Source of the DNA: Erodium maritimum | Taxonomy: Eukaryota > Streptophyta > Magnoliopsida > Geraniales > Geraniaceae | NCBI GenBank assembly: GCA_963921825.1 | Contig: OY997594.1 | Coordinates: 16,497,001 to 16,561,000 of the forward strand | DNA: 64,000 nucleotides | Reading direction: 5' to 3' | Shown here: in pieces, positions 58,659-64,000 of the stretch | Layout: the number at the start of each line of letters is the position of its first letter | How positions within the stretch are numbered: the stretch's first letter is position 1 | The notes under the pieces: generated by a model | Told to the model about the DNA's origin: nothing | The model's database searches: none | The model's input: only the letters and a program-made list of their open reading frames with translations | Program-made: the position numbers and the translations under genes

Positions 58659-59631
58659 CAGGCCCGGCCCGTCCTCTTGGCGAGTTGGGCCCAGGCCTAA
58701 GGCCTCCCAATTATGAAGGCCACAATTATGGAAAAAATGGGCCTTAGAGCCCAATTTTTTGTTTTTGATATTAGGTTTAGTTTTATCTCTACAAACTTTT
58801 CATCTTCCTAATTAATTTATGTCTCTCTCTCAACAAGGTAGTTACAGCGACGTTTGATTTTTCAAGAAGTTTTTTTGTCTTCCCAACTCTAATCGTTTGC
58901 TCTTCCCCATCTCATTCAAATCTAGGCAACTTTGAAGGTCTCTTTCTCTTCCAAATCAACATGTCAAAGGCTTATAAATACTAGTTTGGGTTTCAATTCA
59001 CCAACAATCTGCTGCTTAATCCTTTCCTTCTTCGTCGTTACACTTGAACATCAATCTCCTGCTCCCGTGCTCTTTATTCTCAATGTATTTATTGTCTACA
59101 ATCAAATCTCAAAATTTTCTTATTCTTCTCTGCCATTCCGGTCCTTTTTGTTGGTGGAGCAAGCAGTTAAACGAACAAAAGGCCTACAAATCTTGCAATA
59201 TAAGGTTAGGATTTCCATTCTCTTATTATTTTGTGTTCAATTTTTTGTGTTCAATCCTGCAATCCGTATGCAAAATAAAGTTATTACTTTTTGTGTTCAG
59301 ATCTCAAAATTATTTTTTCATACACAATATATGTTCAATTTATGTTTGTGGGTATGTATTCTTATTTTTGTAGGAATAAAAATTGATGTGAAACCAATTT
59401 TAGGCAATAGAGGAATTTTTGTATCCTTCTCTGTTCCAAATTTTAGCACTGCTAATGTGCATTTTTCATGTGGCATTTGCACTTTTAATATTTGTTGTTA
59501 AGTGTTAGTATTTTATTTCTGTTATTATGTTTTAAATGATTGAATATATTAGTTAGGCATTAGGATAACTGATAATATGCACTGTTAATATGTAATAATC
59601 ATTTAGGTAGACTTATAATTTATTAAATAAA

Positions 59632-60473
59632 AAACAAAAAAGGGTTGTGGCAGAGAGAAACCTAATTCTCTCTGCGTGCAGCCCCACCCCACCCTCCTCC
59701 ATGGCAACTCCTTGCTTCCACCATCGAAGCTCCGGCTTCGAAGCTCTCCACTACCTCCAGGTGAGGTCCCGTCTACCTTACTTAGGGTTCGCCGCCGCCG
59801 GCATCGCCGCCCACCAGCCGCCCTCTCAGCCCGCGTTCTGCTTCCCGGACGTCGCTCAGCTACTGTGGCCATCCTGCCACTCTCCGAGGTACGGGCTCCA
59901 TGCGTCGTCCCTAACGCCGACATGGGTCCGTTCCCTCGATGGATCTGGGATCCGGGAGGAAGGACGGTATGTCGGGGTCTGTCTCTACGACACCCGAAGT
60001 CGGGACCCTCGATCTCGAACAACCCGCTGCGGGTCGAATCATTGTTCTCGTCTTCCGCACTATTTCGAAAGAGCCAGGCGAATCAAGACGAAGAATTGAC
60101 GATACCAGATCGCTCCAATGGCACGGGGTCTAGAAGAACCGGCATCGCAGAATGTAGTTTGCTCTTTCAATCGTGTGCTACTTTTTTATTTTGTTTTAGG
60201 TAGAATAAATTATTGGTTATTCACTGTGTTAGGTCGAATAACCGTTTGGCTTAATAATTTTAGGACTTTGGTTTGTTATTTCCTTGTAAGGTTGGATAGA
60301 GGAACTCTTGAGTTTGGATCTGCGAATCAAAGCAGACTATGTGTATGGAACCATGTGCGCCTGACGGGCTACGGCCGGTTGGGACAAAAGCTGGTATCCG
60401 GGACTGTTATGTCCCTCCTTGTAGTCATGTTACGAATTCGTAATACAACTACCTCTTTCCCATTTCAATTTTT
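59632..60473 (+). mobile_element. Retroposon inserted within the hAT element, family R3
   Basis: TTTATTAAATAAA occurs exactly on both sides (59619-59631 and 60474-60486), a possible 13-base target duplication, although the string is simple AT sequence. The 842-base insert is GC-rich at its left with open frames (59647-60099, 59676-60203) containing the R3 block SGSVSTTPEVGTLD. The right end (60360-60470) looks like a plant LINE 3' end. No reverse transcriptase was found. Confidence 0.6.
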
Positions 60474-60726
60474 TTTATTAAATAAAGTTCTTGATTTGTA
60501 TTTTTTTGTTCACTGTTTCTATTGTTTTGACATTTAAAATATGTGCGCATTTTCTATTTGTTACTTTGTTAGGTTAACCGTTTCTTAATTTTTTATTATT
60601 TAGGCTCACAACATTTAAAGTTCTTAATTTGTACATTTTCTTTGTTGCAGGTTTAAGAAAGAGTTTTGGAAACACTGTTTTTATTTCTTGATTCCAGGTT
60701 CTATTGTTCTAAACTTTTATTTCAAA

Positions 60727-61340
60727 ATGTCAAGTAGAAAGCATGAATCTGGTTTTGCAAAATTTAAAAGAAAAAAGGTAAATTGTGCTTTAATAAGTTC
60801 GCAAAAGGGGGCTTTAGATAAGTTCATAACACAAAAAATTCTAGGAAGTATTGGTGATTGTTCTAATGTTCCCTTGCATCTTGATGATCCCGAAAGTAAT
60901 AATGAGGATGAAGTTTTAGTTAACCAAGAGACTCAAAGTCAAGAATTAGTTGATTTAGTGCCTAGAAATATGCATGACCCTAGTCAATGGGTAGAGGTAA
61001 GTAGTAATTTTAGAGATTTGTTAGTAGAAAAATGCGCCATTAGAATTTCTAATATAGACTTTCCTAAGGATTAGTTTTTTCGACACTTTTCTTCTACTTA
61101 TTATTTTCAAAAATTGGCCATGGGGAAAAATACGAAAGAAAATGGTTACTTCATTCTATGGACTTGGATAAAGTGTTTTGCTTCTGTTGTAAGTTGTTTG
61201 ATGTTCTAAGTACAAGTAAATTAGCTAATGAAGATATAAATGATTAGAAAAATATTGTGGCTCCACTTAAGAGGCATGAAACAAGTAATGAGCATATAGT
61301 TAATATGGGTGCATGGATTGAATTAGAAATGAGATTAATA
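60727..61340 (+). pseudogene. hAT (ZMYM1-like) transposase N-terminal remnant
   Basis: The frame starts MSSRKHESGFAKFKRKK and reads through ALDKFITQ, LVDLVPRNMHDPSQW and ISNIDFPKD, the usual N-terminus of plant TTF-type zinc-finger hAT transposases. A TAG ends it at 61074. The following frame still shows the zinc-finger region (WLLHSMDLDKVFCFCCKLFD), in another frame, and then APLKRHETSNEHI to about 61340. The RNase H-like catalytic core and the dimerisation domain are absent, so an internal deletion removed most of the gene. Confidence 0.82.
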
Positions 61341-61807
61341 AAATATAGGACAATTGATAAAAATTTAGTTGTATATTGAAATGTAAATTTTGTTCTGAGA
61401 TATATTTTGATTATTAGAAATTATATGTACTTAGATAATTGTCGGAGTAAGGTTTTATGTCCCCTCCGGTTAAGTGTATTTATTTGTTACATTAATAAAT
61501 TTTCGGAGTACCATCTCCTTTTTTAATATCAAAAGGCCCAATTTTACATTTTTGCCTAAGGCCACCAAACTCATAGGACCGGGCCTGTCGCCAACCTTCA
61601 CAAAACCCCTCGGGTTGATAGAGAGAGCTGCGTCAATATATTTAACATATGATAAGAACACACCATAACAATCACGGTGATACAATCAACTATGTGATTG
61701 ATCATCTGCACTACAACACTAACATCAATTTATATTAAACATAATATCTAATGTCTTGAAGGAATATCTTTTATATCTATTTCATTTTTGTAAGTAAAAT
61801 GTCTTAA

Positions 61808-62383
61808 TTTTTTTTGAGAGGAATGACAATATTATTAATTAAGTAAAGTAAACAGGTGTTCGTCTGACGACAAACCCCTTACAAACCAGTAAACTAAAGA
61901 TCAATAACCTGAGACATAAATGCTGAGAAATAAATGGTGCTCATATGCATAGAGGCGGTCGGGGGGTTGACTGCGGTAGCATCCATGGATACCGATACAA
62001 TATGCTCCAACCATAAGTCGCTGATCGAGCAGACCGGGTGAAAACTGAACAGTGGTAGACCGATAAATCCCCCGGTAAGTTAGCATGCGTTGTCCTCCCT
62101 TAAATGATAGGTGTAGGGCTCCTGAACGCGGGATTGCCGACCCCGAAGTGGTAGGGGAGCATCTTATCGACTGTTGGCAGAACCATTGCCATCAAACTGC
62201 TAGGAAGGGGATACAGTCGCTCAAACCCTTCCCAGGCCTCCAAGCTCTCATTCTTGGAGGCAGGGGTGCTTACAACCCCCCGCCACTACATTGGACGCCC
62301 CCTCCGAAGCCGACGATCCTTCCTCTTCCTCAGGTTCCACCTCCCTCTCTATACTTTTCTTTCTAGAAAGTGATGGCGACATC
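61808..62383 (-). mobile_element. R1 retroposon 3' module, minus strand, cut by an LTR element
   Basis: From the T-run at 61809-61816 (poly(A) tail of a minus-strand insert) to about 62290 the sequence closely follows 25455-25920, the R1 module. The same GAGAGGAATGACAATA start and CTGACGACAAACCCCTTACA block occur in both. It ends where a long LTR begins at 62384, which probably inserted into it. Confidence 0.75.
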
Positions 62384-64000
62384 TGTAAGAACCGCCCCCG
62401 GTCGAACCGGTGATTTTTGGCGAAGTTTGACTTTCGACCGGAAAAGTCAACCGATGACTTCTGGAGTCGTTCGGGACCTTTCCGGGGCCCAAAAATCTTA
62501 GCCGTCATCACGGTTAGCTTAGTTGGGCCATTTCCTTTAATTTGACTGTAATATTGGAAAAGTCAATTTTTGGTCAAACGAGAACTTTTTATCGACAAAT
62601 CCTAATTAAATTGAAAATTCTGGATTTTTCTAAGAGCTAAGTGGTCCCCACTAGGACACATGTCCTTAGTGGCTTGGAGGAGAAGAAATGGGTTCCAAAA
62701 GACCCATTTACCCTCACAAAAGCTAATTTAGAAGGTTTGGACCTAAGGGCATTATTGGACTTTCATCAAACTAGGTTTTTAAAGCAATTGGGAGCACTTT
62801 TCTCCTCATTTTGTGTGCTGGCCGGAATTAAAGAGAGAGAGGGGAAGAGAAAAGGAGCCTTGAAGGTTGAAGGAGAAGAAAGGTGCAAAAATGGAGTCTT
62901 GAGCTTGAGTTCTTCCCAAAAACCCTCCAAATCACCATTTTCTTCACTCCCATTCTACTTCTAAGGTAAATCCTTCACCTAATTTCATTTTCCTTGAGTT
63001 TTGATTTATGGGTTTAAGAAGAACTTGAAAATGGTTGGATTGTTGGAAGTTGATGTTGGGTGTTGATTTTTGGAGATAAAAGGAAGTTGGATGATGTTTT
63101 AGTTTGGATTTATGGAGTTTTGTTGAAGACCCATGGTGGGTATTGAGTTATTGAGGGTTTTGGAGCTGTTTTGGAGGTTTGGGATTCATAAAAATTGAGT
63201 TTTTGGACTGAAAATTCGTGAGAAGAAGCTGGAGGAAGAAGAAGGTCAGAACCCGTCAGACCCGCCACGGATCCGTGACGGGCACCGTGACGGGAGACAT
63301 CACGGCTCTGTGAGGGAGACCGTGACAACGTTAGTCATGGCTCCGTGAGGAGAACCGTGACGGCGCGGGTAACATATTCGTTACCCGATCCGTGGCAGAC
63401 CTGTTTTGAGCCCTTTTTGGGCGTTTTCTTCTAATTCGAACGTTTATCTTGAACCGTTTGTTAGGGGACTGTAACTTAGATGTTTGTCTCTTAAACCACC
63501 TTCGGTTAGTCCTTAATTATAGTTTTATTTGTGATCCAAGACCTTGGACCCGAACTCGACGAAGGAAGAAGCCGTTGGGACCACGTGAGAGGATGAGGAG
63601 GAAGCTAGCCAAGACGTCAGCAGCTAGAAGTATTGAGCGTTGGAGAATTCAAGGTAGGGAAGAGTAACAAACTCCACTCTTAATGTAAATGCTAATAGTA
63701 TGCCTATAGGATAATAATAAACGGAAATGTCCTAGTTTGAATATAGGATGTGATTCACTAGATTAACCGCTTTTCAATTACAATAATAACCGGACGAGTC
63801 TAGTTTGCATATGGGATGTGATTCACTTGATTAATCGCTTTCAATACTTTGGGAAATTGCCGTGCTGGTAGATTGGCCATGTCGAGCCTTAGGATTGCTT
63901 GTTGAATGTACTTAATGATGTTTGTTTGTCCTTAGTATCGAGGTATGCTCCGTCATTAGGATAAGATAAGAGTCATAGTAAACTAGATGAATTATGACGT
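62384..64000 (+). mobile_element. Start of a long LTR (gypsy-like, fossil), runs off the window
   Basis: It begins TGTAAGAACCGCCCCCGG, comparable to TGTAAAACCCCGCTC at 7309, and later shows CAAGGTAGGGAAGAG at 63650 followed by ATGCTAATAGTATGCC. This is the same order as GAGGTAGGGAAAG and TTAGTATGCATG at 8579. It is thus the same LTR family. A short block at about 63265-63365 repeats CCGTGACGG/TCCGTGA strings in both orientations. Small open frames (62641-62964, 63449-63667) are not considered genes. Confidence 0.65.

Larger units (their letters stand above)
58659..61587 (+). mobile_element. hAT DNA transposon with exact 8-bp target duplication
   Basis: The left terminus is CAGGCCCGGCCC and the right terminus GGACCGGGCCTG, its reverse complement with one difference. 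Subterminal sequence is inverted as well (GGGCCTTAGAGCCCAATTTTT against AAAGGCCCAATTTT). The octamer TCGCCAAC is exactly duplicated at 58651-58658 and 61588-61595, diagnostic of hAT. It carries part of a ZMYM1-like transposase gene (60727-61340), lacks the catalytic part, and hosts a further insertion at 59632-60473. It is inserted in an R1 retroposon. Confidence 0.93.

Noticed and set aside
58932-59501. Open frame of 189 codons in the hAT element
   Set aside because: AT-rich with no motif; it falls in the region expected to be leader or intron of the transposase gene.

Overview
The window is nuclear DNA from a flowering plant, almost certainly a eudicot and perhaps a rosid; the family is an inference. 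The evidence is several host genes with many short exons and AT-rich introns, full plant orthologues of four conserved gene families, and heavy loading with plant transposon types (copia and gypsy LTR elements, L1-type LINEs, PIF/Harbinger, hAT and MULE-type MITEs). There is no bacterial operon structure, CRISPR array or rRNA.

Six host genes are supported, all on the + strand. They are a Rab GDP dissociation inhibitor (19408-23521, 13 exons, 444 aa), an MLO-family seven-helix protein of the MLO1/MLO13 type (33592-36758, 14 exons, 507 aa), an ASHH3-type SET-domain histone methyltransferase (41434-44246, 12 exons, 365 aa) and methylenetetrahydrofolate reductase (47267-51069, 11 exons, 594 aa). 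The last two are a small basic plant protein of unknown function (51915-52524, 2 exons, 178 aa) and a very Lys/Glu/Asp-rich KED-like protein (53494-53877, 127 aa). The exon models keep the reading frame throughout and end at stop codons. The genes have unrelated jobs (vesicle traffic, membrane/calmodulin signalling, chromatin, one-carbon metabolism) and there is no sign that they act as one system. A broken copy of one MLO exon lies 5.4 kb upstream of the MLO gene.

Layout: 1-16.5 kb is a transposon graveyard. It holds a terminal-repeat MITE, several 3-kb-class LTR copies, and an old Athila-like gypsy fossil (about 6905-16539) split by a solo LTR (7309-10548) and by a copia element with 5-bp target duplications (10582-14372). 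The copia element itself contains an inner copia LTR and a MITE sitting in a (TA)n microsatellite. 16.5-19.1 kb has no host gene and ends in a short LINE-like retroposon. 19.2-23.5 kb is GDI. 23.9-33.2 kb is retroposon-rich: LINE derivatives, a non-autonomous hAT-like element and the MLO relic. 33.2-53.9 kb is the gene-rich part (MLO, a Harbinger transposon, ASHH3, MTHFR, the small gene, the KED gene), with retroposon copies between genes. 54-64 kb is again repeats: a MULE-type MITE with 9-bp duplications, retroposons, a hAT transposon (58659-61587) with exact 8-bp duplications, and the start of another long LTR at 62384 that leaves the window.

The most notable structures are five dispersed copies of one retroposon 3' module, several LINE-like insertions that join 5' and 3' ends without a reverse transcriptase, the (TA)n-flanked MITE, a GC-AG intron and a duplicated 3' splice site in MLO, and the nested transposon stack. 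I did not find a clearly new biological system.
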